A stretch of 64,000 nt of DNA from Chlamydomonas sphaeroides (Eukaryota > Chlorophyta > Chlorophyceae > Chlamydomonadales > Chlamydomonadaceae), in assembly GCA_001662425.1 (NCBI GenBank), contig BDDC01000084.1, positions 1 to 64,000 on the forward strand, read 5' to 3'. The position numbers were made by a program, and so were the translations under genes. Position 1 is the first letter of the stretch; each line of letters starts with the position of its first letter. Shown piece after piece: positions 35,086-47,455 of the stretch. A model generated the notes under the pieces. It was given only the letters and a program-made list of their open reading frames with translations. It did not search any database and had not been told where the DNA came from.

Positions 35086-38000
35086 ATGGGCAAGGAAAAG
35101 GGGGGCGATCGCAAGGCCGCCAAGCCTTCTAGCAGCGCGCGAGCTGCCGAGGTCCTCGCCAACAATGCGGCCTCTGGCGGATTCGGCTTTGGCGGGTGCG
35201 CGCACAAGCGCGGCGTAGCGGCGGCTCTGCTTAACTGACCTCACCCGTTCGGCGCGATCTGACCGGACCCCTCGCTACTCCCCTTGCAGCTTCGTCGGCA
35301 GCAGCCCCATCGCACCAGCAGTGCCAGGCTTTGGCTTTGGCGCGGCCGCAGCGGCCCGCGTCGCCGCCACCGCCGCGGCCGTCAGCGGCGCTGCCGCCAA
35401 CGCGTCGTCGGCATCCTCCAGCGACGCTGTGGGCGCCGGCAGCGTTGACGCGCTGCTGAGCACCCAGCTCGATGGCGAGCTGGCGCAGTGCCTCCGCCAC
35501 CTGTCTAAGAAGGACGCCACCACAAAGACAAAAGCCCTGCAGGTGCGGCCGCTGCCCGCCTGCGCAGCCGCTTGCTACCTTGCTGCCAACCGCATTGTCG
35601 CACCGCCCTGCCCTACACCCGCCGCCCCTGCTGCACCCGCTCCCCGCTCCACGCCGCCCTGTCTCCGCCCTCATGCCGCTAGGCCCTGCGCGGCCTGCTA
35701 CCCAGCCGCACACCGGCGGACCTGGCGCTGCTGCTGCCGCCCTGGATCCACTGCTACCGCCGCCTCAGCCTCGACCCCAGCCGCGCAGTGCGCTCCGAGG
35801 CCGCCGCCACGCTGGCCGCCATGCTCGGACCCGTGGGTCGCGGCCTGGCGCCACACCTGCGCTCCCTGCTGCCGCCGCTGTGGCTGGCGCTGCACGACCC
35901 ACATGGCGACACCGCCGCCGGCAGCCGCGCCGCGCTGGCGGCGGCGCTGCCGTCGGCGCGCCGGCAGCTGGAGGCGGTGCTGTTTTGCAGGTAGGGCTTG
36001 GATGGGTTTGGTTGCTCCCATCTTTGCGTATTCCGTCCTTACCTATCCTATCGCTGCCTATCCCCCTGCAGGGAGCAGCTGGCGGGGCATCTGAAGGAGC
36101 TGCTGGCGGCCAGCCCCACGCAGCTGGGCGACCCGCGGTGAGGGCCTGGCAGGTGGTGGCGCATTGGGGAGAAGGAATGCAGGGGGGCCGGGGCCCCTGG
36201 GCTCGGCGGCCGTGAGGAGTTGGGGCACCCGCGGTGAGATGGCGCCCACAAGCGGCTGCTGGCACGGCCCTGGCCCCACGCCAACTCTGCCGTAGCCGAC
36301 CCGCCTTCCCCGTCCCGCTTCTCCCTGTCCCCCACGCTGGCCCACCGCAGCAAGGACAGCCCCGAGGAGCTGCAGGAGCGCCACGAGCGGGTGCAGGCGG
36401 CCGCATGCGGCGCGCTCGCCGCGCTGCTCACGCTCCTCACCTCCGACCCGCCGCCGGCCGCGGCCGCGCCCTCGCCCTCCGGCTCCGCCGCGGCGCCTGC
36501 CGCCGACGCGCCCGGCCCCAGCGCCGGCACCTTTCCTCCCGGCCGCGACGAGCTGCTCGACGCGGTGCGGCAGCAGCTGTGCGCGCCCGGGTTCTGGAAG
36601 GCGACCGCCGGCAGCAAGGTGGCGTCGGTGCGCCGCGCCGCGTACGGGCTGGCGGCGGCGGCGGGCCGCTGCGCGCCGGGCCTGCTGGAGGAGGCGGGCT
36701 CCGAGGCGGCGGGCTGCGTGCTTGGCGCGCTGGGCGACAAGGAGCCCGGCAACCACCCGGCCATGTGGGAGGCGGTGCTCACGGTCGGAAAGGTGCGCGG
36801 CCGCAATGCCTAACTTGACAGCCGGCTGGGGCGCGGTCGCCGGCGCCTCATGTGCCAGCGGGCGGAGGCGTGGCTGTGGGGCTGTGGGGCGCTCGGGGTG
36901 CGGGCACCACGCGCACACCGCCTTGGCCGCTGCTGTCGCGGGTTGTCCGTCCTCCCACGGCAACGCTGACGCTGCCGTCCCCTGTCCGCGCCGTGCCGTC
37001 GCAGCTGTGCCCCGGTGCCTGGCGCCGCGTCAGCCTGCGCAAGGCCGTGCTGCCGCGGCTCACGGCGCTGCTGCGGCACGGCTGCTTCGGCTCGGCGCCC
37101 TCCTCGCTGCCCGCGCTGCTGCCGCTGCTGCCGCTGCTGCCGGCGGGCGCGCTGGGGCCCACGCCCGACGTGCTGGGGTCGCTGCTGGATGCGGTGTGGG
37201 CGGGCATGGCCGACCCGGCCTGCGGCTCCAGGTGCGACACGGGGCCAGGGGCCGGGGCGGGGATCCGCCAGGCGCTGCGCTCGTAGTTCTCAAGGCAGGG
37301 TTAGGCATGTCGAACCCCGCTTGCGAGTCAGTATATCATGCGATGGGTTGGAATGGGGTCTGGGCCAGGTGGACGGGAAGTGCCTGCCTCTGGTAGGGCG
37401 CCGCGCTGTCGGTGGACGGAACTGCGAGCCGCCGCCGCCGCTGCCGCTGTTGACGCCCCACCGCCCGCGCCCGCAGGCAAGCCCGTGCTGCCAGCCTCGC
37501 CGCGTACCGCGAGTGCCTGGCCTGGGGCCTCAACAGCAGCCCGCAGCTGGCGGCACAGGCGCCGTCGGGGGGCGCCGCGCCGCAGCCCAACGCTGGCGGC
37601 GCCGCCGAGGCGCCTGCGTCCCCTGACGGCGCCGCTGACGCCGCAGCCGCGTACTGCACGGTGCTGCTGGAGGCGACGCTGGCGCGCCACGTGCTGCCGG
37701 CGGCGCTGCGGCCCGGCGCCGCCGCCGAGTCGGCGGCCGAGCTGACGGCCGAGCTCGTGGCGGCGCTGGCGGCCGCCGCCGACAGGGCTGCGCCGGCCGC
37801 CGCCAGCGGCGGCGCCGCCGCGCTGCGTGCCACCAGCGAGGTGCTCGGCCGCCACGTCCGCGAGTCCCTGTCGGCGGCCGTGGCGGCGGCGCCGTCCGGC
37901 GCTGACGCCGAGGCTGAGCTCGCGGCCGTGTGCGAGGGCACGGCGGCGCTGCTGGCTCGCCTCCGCCGGCGCAGCGGCTCGCCGGCGGCCGCTGAAGTCG

Positions 38001-41000
38001 TTGCCGCCGCCACGGCGGCGGCGGCGGATGGGCTGGTGGCTGGCGCCGCCGCCGGGGCGGACGCTGGCGCCATGCCGCAGGCGGCCTCCCAGCTGCTGGC
38101 GACGCTGCTGCGAGACCACGGCGCCGCTGTGCCGGGCTTTTCCAGCGGCGGCGCGGCGGCGCAAGCCGGCGGCGATGCTGGGCCGGGCGGGGTGCACGCC
38201 TCCGCCAGCTTCAACCTCGACTCCCTGCTGGCGTCCTTCCGCGGGGGGCAGCACCAGGTGGGTGTTGGGGGGTGTGGGGTTGTGACACGTCTTCGTCTCC
38301 GCGTGCGCGGCGGCGTGTGCGCCGGTGCCACCACCGCTGCCGAGCCCGGGGCGCGGCTGCGGCCGTCCTTCATCCCAGCACCCCGGCCTCATGCTCGGCC
38401 CTACACTAGGGCTGCTCTTTTGCCACCAACAGCACCCGTCGACCCCAACCCTCCGTCCGCAGGGCGGCGCGGCCTCCGCCTCAGCCGACCTCCTGGTAGC
38501 CTGGTGCACCTCCCACGCCGACACGCCAGCGCTGTGGGAGCAGGTTGTCGCCGCCGTCGCACCGTCCCTGACGGCGGTGGCGGCGCCGCTGGCCGCCGAC
38601 GCCGACGCCGGCGTCGCCGCAGACCTGCAGCGGCTGCTGCTGCTCCTGGACCGGTGCGCCGCCGCCGCCGCCGCCGAGGGTGCCGTCAGCGGGCCCTGGG
38701 CCTGTACGTCGCTGGACGCCCTGGCGACGGCGCTGGCGGAGGGGCTGGGCCGCTGTGATGGCGACGTCGGCGGGTTGGCTGGCCGCGTGCTGTCGACGGC
38801 GCTCGGCGCCAACGCCTGCGGCCGGCTGCAGCTGAGCCGCGGCGCCGCGGCGGCGGTGGTGCGGTCCCTGGCCGACCACCTCACTGTCGCGACGGTTGCG
38901 GAGGCGGACCTGCAGGCCGCCGCGGCCGCCGCCGCGGCGGTGGCGGCGCTGCGCGGCCCGCTTTGCGAGCGCGCCGGCGGCGCCGCCGCCGCGCTGTGGG
39001 CGGAGCTCCCGGATGAAGCCGAGGTGGCGCTGGCGGCGCTGGCGGAGCTCGCCTGGCGGGCGCCACCTCCGCCGGCGGCGCCGCGGGCCGCGCACGCCGG
39101 CGGCGGCGGCAGCGACAGCGACGACGGCTCCGTCGGCAGCGGCTACGACAGCGACGGCGCCGCCAGCACCCACGGCTCCGACCACGGCGCCGCCGCCGGC
39201 GTGGGCTTGACGGACGATGACGACGACGAGGAAGATGCGCACAGTGACGACGGCGGCGCTGGGGAAGAGGGCAGCAAGGCGCGAGAGGCCGCTCGCGCCG
39301 CACGCGCCGCGGCCGCGGGCTGCTGGGTCGATGGCCGGCCGCTGCAGGCCGCCGCCGCGGCGCTGGGCCCGGCCCGCGCCGCGGCGCTGGCGGCGCGGCT
39401 GGCGGCGCAGCTCGCCGCCGCCGTGCCGGCGGCTGGCTCCGACGAGCCGGAGCGCCCGCTCGGCGCCCGTGCCTGGGCGGCGCACTGCGCGCAGCTGCTG
39501 CGAGCAGCGCCCCGCGGCGCTGCGCAGCGGCAGGCGGCGCTCGGCGTGCTGCTGCGTGCGGACCCGGCCTGGCGGGACTGGGCCAGCTGCGCCGCCGGCG
39601 GCGGCGGTGAGCCGGCGCCGGGCCGCAGCCTAGCGCACCTGGCTCTGCTGGTGGGGGCGGTGGGGCCAGCGGCGGTGCTGGCGTTGCCGCTTGGCGGAGA
39701 GGAGGAGGGCGAGGGAGCCGCCGAGGAGGAGGGCGCCGAGGAGGCCAGCGGCAGCCGCTGCTGGGTGCTGATGGCGCTGCTGTGCGGCTACCACGCCGCC
39801 GCCGCCGCCGCCGCCAAGGCCTCTGAGGCCAAGCAGGAGGAGCGGGCTGAGGAGGACGACGAGGAGGAGGAGGACGAGGAGGAGGAGGCGGCTCCGTCGC
39901 TGGGCGCCGGCTGGCTGCACGCCGTGTCGGGGTCGGGCCGGGCGCTGGTGGCGGCGCTGCTTGCGGGCGTGGAGGACGAGGCGGCGGCGGGCGAGGACCG
40001 CGGCGGCGAAGGCGGCTGTTGCGGGCAGCTGCTGGACGAGGCTGTGGACTGCCTCGCGGAGGGCTGCCGGTGAGGGCCTGGGAGACGCTGGGGGGGCCGG
40101 ACTGCAGGCGTTCCCTGGATTTGCAACGGGACGCCAGTGCGGCCAGGAAAGCGGGCGGCGCCCATGTCCGGCATGGCTGGAGCTCTGGCTGTTGAGGGCA
40201 TGTACGCGGGCGACATGGGGCCCTCTGCCCCGCCTGCCCTGTCTGCGCTCCCGCCTTGACGTGCGTTTCCCAACCTTGGACCCTCGGCTGCAGTGGGCCC
40301 AGCGCTTCGGCGGACGCCGCCGGCCCCTCGGGCAGCGGACGGCCCAGCGGCGGCGACCGGGACAGCGAGCTGGCGCCAACGCAGGCAGGTCCAGGCCGCG
40401 CATGCGTCGCGTTGCTGTCATTACCCATCATTCGGCCATCTCAGTATTGGTGTTACTTCTAAACCGCATGCAAGGACCCATTTGTACAGTGGTCATCCCG
40501 GGAGCTGCAAGTGCCGGGCCAGTGCCGGGCGTTGGCTTGCAGTGCCGGGCAGTGCAGTGCCGGGCCGCGAATGCGGCGAACGCACGCCATGTCAGACGCC
40601 ATGTCAGACGCCATGTCAGACGCCATGTCAGACGCCATGTCAGACGCCATGTCAGACGCCATGTCAGGCGCCATGCCAGGCCCGCGTCGCATGCGCCAGC
40701 CAGCCTCTTGCGCATGAACAGCCCGCGGCGTGTCGCGTGCGGGGTGGTACTCTACTCTGTCCCTATAAAGCTCAACACCTGACCAGCCTGTGACTTGGCC
40801 TCCCTTGGCGCCGCCCCACGCGCCCCACGCAGGCGGCGTACCTGGCGGCGCTCTGCCAGGTGGCGGCAGCCCTGGACCGCCGCCACGACGCCGACGGCGC
40901 CGGAGCCTCGGCCTCGGCCTCGCCGCTGCTCCGGCACCAGCAACGGCTCTGCCGCCACTGGCTCGCAACATGCCGCCCCGACGCCGCCGCCAGCTCCGGC

Positions 41001-44000
41001 CTGCCGCCGGCCGCGCTGCGGCCGCTGCTGCCGCTGGTGGCGGCGCCGCTGCGCCTCGCGGCGGCCGCCGCCGCGGCCGGCGGCGCCGCCGCCGAGGCGG
41101 AGAAGCTGCTGGCGGGGTCGGGCCTGCCGGGCCTTAGCGCGGCTTGGGTGCGGCACTGCACGTCCCTGCCGCCCGTCCTGATCGACCCCTCGCCCTCGGG
41201 CCTGGCGGCGCTGGAGCTGGCGGCGGCGGCGTTCCCCGTGCCCGGCGCGCACGCGCGGTCTGGCGGCAGCGGCAGCGCCGCCGCGGCGGCGGCGGCGGCG
41301 CTCGTGCGGGCCGGCGGCGGCGCGCTGGCGGCGGAGGAGCGGGCGCCGCTGCTGGCCCTCGTGCGGCACCAGGCAAGGCCGCGAGGGCGCCGGTGCCTGT
41401 CGTGCGCCGGGTGCCGCCGGGTGCCGCTGGGTCGTACTCCGCACCTGACTCTCATTGTACACCCCTGACGCCAGGCATCCGGCGTCCTGCCCCGCCCCGA
41501 CCCCTCGACTTGACCCGCCGCCCCAACCCGTCGCCCCAACCCGCCGCCCCAACCCGCCATCCCTCCCGTAGCTGGTCCGCCACGCCGGCATGGCCGCGCT
41601 CAGCCGCAACCAGCCGGCACAGGCGCCGGCGGCTGCGGCCGCGCCGTCCGGCGGCGGCCAGCAGGAGGCAGAGGCGCTGGAGCGCTGCCGCGCCGCCGCG
41701 ACGCGCGTGGCGCACTGCGCGGTGCTGTACGTGTGGCGGGAGCTGGGGCAGCCCGAGTGGCACGCGGTGCTGTCGGACGTGCAGGTGCGGCTGCGCGGCG
41801 TGTGCTGCGACGTGGGGGAACGGACTGCGTATGTACTGCCGGGGAAGACGATATGAGAGAGAGAGATCACAAAAGGAAACAGAAACGGAAACCGAGCAAG
41901 GAAAACAGGAAAGCAGGAAACAGGAATCAAAGTGCCAAACGGCGCAAGGCACTCAAAAAAACGATGGGGCCCTCAGATCCCCCGATGTGGCGAGTGCGGC
42001 GGTTGATCGTGTGCAGGGGACCCGCCTGCTCGCCCTCCGCGGTCCGGCAGGCGTGTGTCGCACCCCTCGTATTGCCGGCACGCACGGCCAAAGCCCCTCG
42101 TCCTGTCCCTGCCCCTATTCCTGCCCCTGTTCCTGCCCCTGCCAACGCCCTCCAGGAGCACCTCCGGTCCGCCGCCGGCTCGCTGGAGGCATGCCTGGCG
42201 CAGCTCGCGACGTCGGCGCGCGCTGCCGCCGCCCAGGTGCTCGGCGACGCGGCGGGCGCCGACGCCAGCGCCGGGTCGAGCTCTGCCGCCATGGCGCTGG
42301 CGCTGCTGCGAAAGCTGTCGGCGCGCGGCGTGCTGGAGCGTCTGCCGGTGGGCAAGTCGCTGGCGGCGGAGGCGGCCGAGGCGCTGCGGGCCTGCTGCAC
42401 TGGCCCGGCGGCGCAGGCGGCGGCGCAGCTGGCGGCGTCACTGGTGGAGCTGCAGGTGGGTCGGTGGAGCAAGGCGGCGGGCGCGCTCTTTCACACATGG
42501 GAGGCGTCGGATGACGGCTCGTCCTTGCGTTTCCTGCTCATCAGCTAACCTGCCCTGGACCCGACTGCTGTGCACCCGCAGCAAGACGTGGCGGCCCGCT
42601 CCGGCGGCGCCACCGCCTCCGGCTTCGCCGCCGCCGCCCGCGAGTACGGCGCCGCCGTCAGCGCCGCCGCCGCCGCCTCCATGCGCCTCGCGCTGGCGCT
42701 CGGCGGCGTCGAGGCGTACGGCGCCGCGCTCGGCGGCGCCGCCGCCGCCTCCGTCCGGTCCTGGCTGCACGCTGGCGGCGGCTTTTGGGCCGCCGTCACG
42801 CGTTGCGCCGCCCGCACGCTTGAGCCAGGCAACGAGCACCTCGCCTCCCTCGCCGCCGCCGACGGCGTGGCGGCGGCAACGCCGGCGCTGACGGCGGCCG
42901 GCCTCGACGCCGCCGGCTGCCTGCTGGCGGTGGCGCTGACGCCAGGGCGGCACGTGCTACAGCCCGTCGCCTACCGCCTCCTGCTCCTCAGCCCCGACCT
43001 GCTGCGCGCCGTCACCCTCGCGGGCGCCGGCGGTGAGGACGCCGAGCTGCCCGAACACGACGGCGACGACGTCGCCTTCCTCACCGCCGGCGGCGTGCGG
43101 CCCGAGATGGCGCCGCTGCTGCTGCCGCCGCCCGCCGGCGGCGGCGGCGGCGGCGCCGCCGCCGGGCCCGGCCGCGTCTACATGACCGCCTGGGCGCTGC
43201 TGCTGGCACACGCGCTCGCGCTGGAGCAGGGCAGCCAGGCTCTGGACGTGCTACGCCAGTTGCTGCGCGAGGCGGGGCACCTGGTGTCCTCGCTGCTCGG
43301 CCGCCTGGTGCCGGAGCTCGGCCTGGCGCGCTACCAGCCGGGCTCCGGGCCCGGCGCCAGCCCCGGCCAGGGCGGCAGCGCGCAGAAGGCCGCGCAGGCA
43401 GCGGCGGCGGCCGGTGGCGGCGGCGCCGGCGACGACGGCTGGGTGCTGGCGGAGGCGCTGCGCGACGTGGGGCTGCCGGCGGGCCGCCACGCGCGGCGCG
43501 CGACGAGCAAGTGCCTGTACCGTGCGGTGCTGCGCGCGCTGCCGGCCACGGCGCGCTGCTGGTTTGCGGACCTGCGCGACCGCGGCCTGGCGGCGGCGGT
43601 GGAGGGCTACACGGCGGCGGTGGAGGGGCCGGCGCTGCTGGCGGCGGAGATGGCGTCGGTGCAGGTACGGGGCGTCCCTGGCGAAGGCTGGGGGGACCTG
43701 GGGCTGCGGCGCGGCGCTTGTGCCGGTGGCGTGCGAGCGGACGGTCTATCGACCCCGTGGGTGCAGGCCAGCAACCGGCATCCGCGGAGGAGGGCGCACA
43801 AAGCGGCCTCGTCGTTCCCTTCCAACTTTCCGCAACCTCCCTGCCCTCCGCGTCCTCTTCACAAACCCTTCAGGCGCTCAGCAAGCGCGTTGCGACGGGC
43901 GACGGCAAGTTCACGGTGCGCGCCTCGCCGGGGGCTCGCGAGGTGGCGGCGCTCATGGAGGTGGAGGACGGCGCGGTGCTGGAGCTGGTCGTCAAGCTGC

Positions 44001-44455
44001 CGGCGGCGCTGCCGCTGCGAGCGCCCGACGTCGAGTGCCGGCGCAAGGTGCGGCGCCCGCGTCCCATGCGCACATACGTACGAGGCTCGGTCCTGGCCGA
44101 GCGTCGTACGTAGCCGTTGCCGTACGCGCTTCCCAACCGCAACCGCAACGACCAACCGCAGGTGGGCGTCAACGAGATGCGGCTGCGCAAGTGGCTGCTG
44201 TCCATCGCCTCCTTCCTGCGCCACCAAAACGGCTCCGTCGCGGACGCGCTGTCGCTGTGGAAGCGCAACGTGGACTCGGAGTTTGACGGCCTAGAGCCCT
44301 GCCTCATCTGCTACTCCGTCATCTCCTCCGTCAACGCGCAGCTGCCGCGCCTGGTGTGCCGCACCTGCTCCGTGCGCTTCCACCCCGCCTGCCTGTACAA
44401 GTGGTTCAAGAGCAGCGCCAAGAGCCAGTGCCCGCACTGCCAGGCGCTGTGGTAG
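35086..44455 (+). CDS. LTN1: E3 ubiquitin ligase listerin (LTN1/RKR1)
   Basis: Fifteen exons join to 2162 aa: 35086-35195, 35290-35542, 35683-35990, 36072-36137, 36351-36792, 37005-37231, 37477-38257, 38463-40069, 40294-40384, 40833-41372, 41572-41784, 42156-42455, 42582-43664, 43874-44047, 44162-44455. The N-terminus has the listerin signature (KPSSSARAAEVL, then HLSKKDATTKTKALQ). Alanine-rich HEAT-like helices fill the middle. LYRAVLRALPATARCWFADL matches the conserved pre-RING RWD region. The RING starts at C2112/C2115 (CLICYSVISS) and ends HPACLYKWFKSSAKSQCPHC. LTN1 ubiquitinates nascent chains on stalled 60S subunits (RQC). Acidic low-complexity inserts make it longer than the human protein. 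Introns 9 and 10 need GC donors (CAG/GCAGGT, CAG/GCAAGG) to keep frame. Confidence 0.93.
40584..40679 (+). repeat. 12-bp minisatellite, eight units
   Basis: Seven perfect units of ACGCCATGTCAG and one degenerate unit lie in the LTN1 intron 40385-40832. The 12-bp period keeps a frame open (repeated MSDA on one strand), but it is intronic. A GTGCCGGGC-type degenerate repeat precedes it at about 40508-40565. Confidence 0.95.
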
Positions 44456-46443
44456 CGCTGGGGTTGGGGAGGCGGCAACAGGCATCGCCCGCACCGCCGG
44501 GCGCTGTTGTCAAAGAACAAGCGCCCGCACTGCCGGGCGCTGCGGTGGCGGGCCCATTGTTTTAGTTGGTCTGGTTGTGAGGTCGTTTAAAGGGCTTCGA
44601 GCGAGTGCGCTGGGGCCACGGCGCGGTGGTACCGTCAGAGCGGGGTGGTTGCGCAAGCGTGCGAAGCAGGAGGGCGCCCCAGCTGCCGTAGGCAATGCCT
44701 TCCACCGTTTCGTCGTCCTAGAAGGACACCGATGGTGCGGTGCGGCCGGGCGAGCAGGTGAGGCGAGCTATGGACAGCAGCGTCTACATGGTACTGCTTG
44801 GCCTGACTGCCGAGCGCCGCGGCAACGGAGCGGCGGGGCTGTAGAATCGTCGGCAGGCGCTCAGGGCACCGTGCGAGTGAGCGAGCGGCCTGTGGTTGAC
44901 GGGAGGGCATACTGGGGCAGGTGACTTGGGCCCTGCGGCGCGGGCAGTGGGCGGCAGCTGGGCGCGTCGTCGGTGCTACTCGAACACTGGAAGGCAAGGG
45001 CCGCACGGCTTCCGGGGCCCGGGGCAAGGAATGTGGCCCTTACGCCGATCAGCGGGGCAACTTCAGCAATCGACATGTCGCGAGTGCTGAGCAGGCTCGA
45101 CGTGCTGCGTAGCACACGTGTACCTCGCCCGCAGTGCCTCATCCGCCCACGGCACCGGTAGTCCGGGTGGTTCCGGCACTGCTCCGTCGCCTCGGCTCGC
45201 CCTGTTGTCGCGTTCTCCACTTTCTCCAGGTCCGTGCCATCAGGTGTGGTGAGCCTGGGACGGACAAGCCTTCAGCCGGGGTGTGACAGGCGCAAGCCTG
45301 CCACGGTACGTCCCCGACCTCCGAGGGAGCCCAGTGTCCGCCGGAGCTCGCTGTGCCTCCTGAGGCCTCATACACCTGAGGTGCGTCCGCTAAGTGCGCA
45401 TGCGCCGTCCCGTTGCCGCCGGCCTCGTCCATGTCCCCTTACACGGGAGTTCGCATCGGCCCCGCACACGCCCCTGCAGCGCTCGTGCGCCACAGTGCCC
45501 CGGCAGCCCGCCCGCCCCATCACCACATCAAGCGCACCTCTCGTTCTCGAAGGACCGCCCACCACCTGCACAGCTGCTCAGCCGCTCCATAAGATAGGGA
45601 AGGCCAGTAAAAAGGCTAGTTATGGTCAGGGTATCCCGTTGCCGCGTCAGGCCTCCAGAGCCCCAGTGGCCGGCCGGGGGCCTCGGTCCGCTGCCGCACT
45701 GCCAAACCCATTCAGGCATCGTCACGTACGGCACAATCGTACGGCACCAGACACCATCAGCCCGGGTACGGCGTTGTGGCCCAGAACCCCCCCACCCGTC
45801 CACACGCGCTGCGTGCCGCCCGGCGCCCGCCACCTTCACTCGGCCCCGTGGCGCAGCGCTCCGCAAACCCCGCACAAGCAAGGACCAGCCGGCCCGGCTC
45901 GTATCAGGGGCCAGGAGCGCCACACCAGTGTGTCACCACATACCACAGCGCTCACGCGCACTGCAGTTGAGACTCTTCCGGGCTCCGTACAGGAGGCTCT
46001 CCTGGCCCTTTGCGAGGCTCTAGGCCAGGGCCTTGCTCTCGACGTCACTCGGCACGCTGGGTCGGTATTGGGGCACGCACCGACACGCCTCCCACCCAGG
46101 GTCTCCCCTGCTCCCACCCCTGCAGCTGTACGGCACTGTGGGCAATGTTGCCGCGTGCACAATTACCTGACGTAGCTGTGAACTGATATACAGACATTGT
46201 TGGTATCACATGCTAGGTACCGAATTCAACTTCCATCCCTAGTAGTGCCATCCCTAGTAGTGCCGTCGCGCCGAGCGAACGAAGCACGAAAGCCGCGATC
46301 AGCGCCTGGATTTTCTGCTTCACAAATGGACTTAATTCCAACACCGTTGCTGCTAAGAGGGCCTGTCTGAAGCGTTACAGACATGGACACACACTTACTT
46401 ACATGAGCACATCTGCTGCAGCGAGCTTCGCTTGCAATCCAAC
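44456..46443. other. Intergenic between LTN1 and the Cys-rich gene
   Basis: The first 100 bp carries two hairpins listed separately. The rest has open frames on both strands, the longest at 45234-46175 starting with GTG, none with family motifs. No TGTAA is evident for LTN1. From about 46150 the DNA is less GC-rich, fitting a promoter for the next gene. Confidence 0.45.
44486..44542 (+). repeat. Two hairpins copied from the LTN1 coding end
   Basis: CGCCCGCACCGCCGGGCG (44486-44503) and GCGCCCGCACTGCCGGGCGC (44521-44540) are short perfect inverted repeats with 6-nt loops in the LTN1 3' UTR. Both resemble the coding stretch at 44429-44450 that encodes the last RING cysteines. A role in RNA 3' processing is possible but not shown. 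Confidence 0.6.
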
Positions 46444-47455
46444 ATGAATGCTGACACATCAAAGGCCGCTGAATGCGCCCCCGCCAGCTCACCAATGCTC
46501 GAGGTCGTACCCGGCCCCTGCCCCGTCGCTCCAAACCCGGCCGTCGCTTCCGCGCCTGCGCCCCGGCTGGAGGAGCCGGACCCCCCACGTGCGGCGCCGC
46601 CGCCCCAGCAGCAAATGGAGCACATAGCGGCCGTGAAGCCGGCCCACAACATGGCCAACGACACTTATGTGGATAGCAAGGCGAGTTCCCGCACATGCAC
46701 GTGCGCGGCATGCTCGGCTCGCAGCATGCCGCCGCGGCTGTGACACAACCCCTTAGCCAGCCGCTTTGAATCCCCTTGACGAAGCTCTTGAGATAACTTT
46801 CTGCCCCCCGAACGTCCTGCTTTCCCCGGCCCCCAGTCGGCCGCACTCCCCTCGAGGACAGCGTCAGTGCCCGCTGCGGCTGCGGCGGCCACGGCGCAGC
46901 CGTCCCCCTTTGCTGCGACCCGGCTCTGGTCTTCCTGTCGCAACATGGCCGAGCAGCTGCCCCTCAGCAAGAGCAAGGGCAACACGGACGCCAACGCCGG
47001 CGCCCATCACCAGCCCTGCGGCCACAGCAGCAGCCAGCACAGCAGCAACCGGCACGTGCGAGCTCCCAACGCCTGCGGCTTCTATGTTGCCTGCTGCGAC
47101 TTCGATTGCGGAAAGCTGGTACGCACGCACAATAGACACATACAGCAGCAGGATGATCTGACCGCCCCAGCGCTCCCCCTAACATGCAGTCGCCCAACCT
47201 GCCGCGGCGTGCCCAGCGCCCCATGCGCCCACACGACCCTGCCGGCCCAACTCCTCGCCCCTCGCCCCTCCTGCCCCCGCCACCACCTCCGCCCGCCCGC
47301 AGCTCAGCAACGCGCTACTGGGGTTGTGTGGCGTGCTTTGCTGCTGCGGGCTGCCCTGCTGCCTGGCGAGCGCCTGCTGCGGCGGCTGCATAACCTGCTG
47401 CTGCAAGGCCGTCACCGGGCCCGGCCAGCGGCTGCCGGACTTCAACCTGGGCTAG
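46444..47455 (+). CDS. Small cysteine-rich protein, possibly membrane-associated
   Basis: I do not recognise a family. Three exons in phase 0 (46444-46680, 46837-47118, 47303-47455) give 223 aa. The N-terminal 150 residues are polar and rich in Ala, Pro, Ser and His. The last 60 residues are hydrophobic and contain about 16 cysteines, many in pairs or triplets (CGFYVACCDFDCGKLL, GVLCCCGLPCCLASACC), then a short tail RLPDFNLG. The pattern suggests a membrane-attached or metal-binding C-terminus, possibly acylated; this is inference. The first intron needs a GC donor (AAG/GCGAGT); other donors would break the frame. The protein would be exposed to no other obvious pathway from its neighbours. 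Confidence 0.6.

Noticed and set aside
38881..40431. 516-aa open frame on the minus strand opposite LTN1 exon 8
   Set aside because: Pure Arg/Pro/Ala low complexity, an antisense shadow of a GC-rich exon; the plus strand carries conserved LTN1 sequence.
40584..40679. Regular repeat that might look like a CRISPR array
   Set aside because: Units are 12 bp with no spacers, in an intron of a eukaryotic gene; it is a minisatellite.
45234..46175. 313-aa plus-strand frame downstream of LTN1
   Set aside because: Starts with GTG, no family similarity recognised, Arg/Pro/Thr-rich composition typical of non-coding GC-rich DNA.
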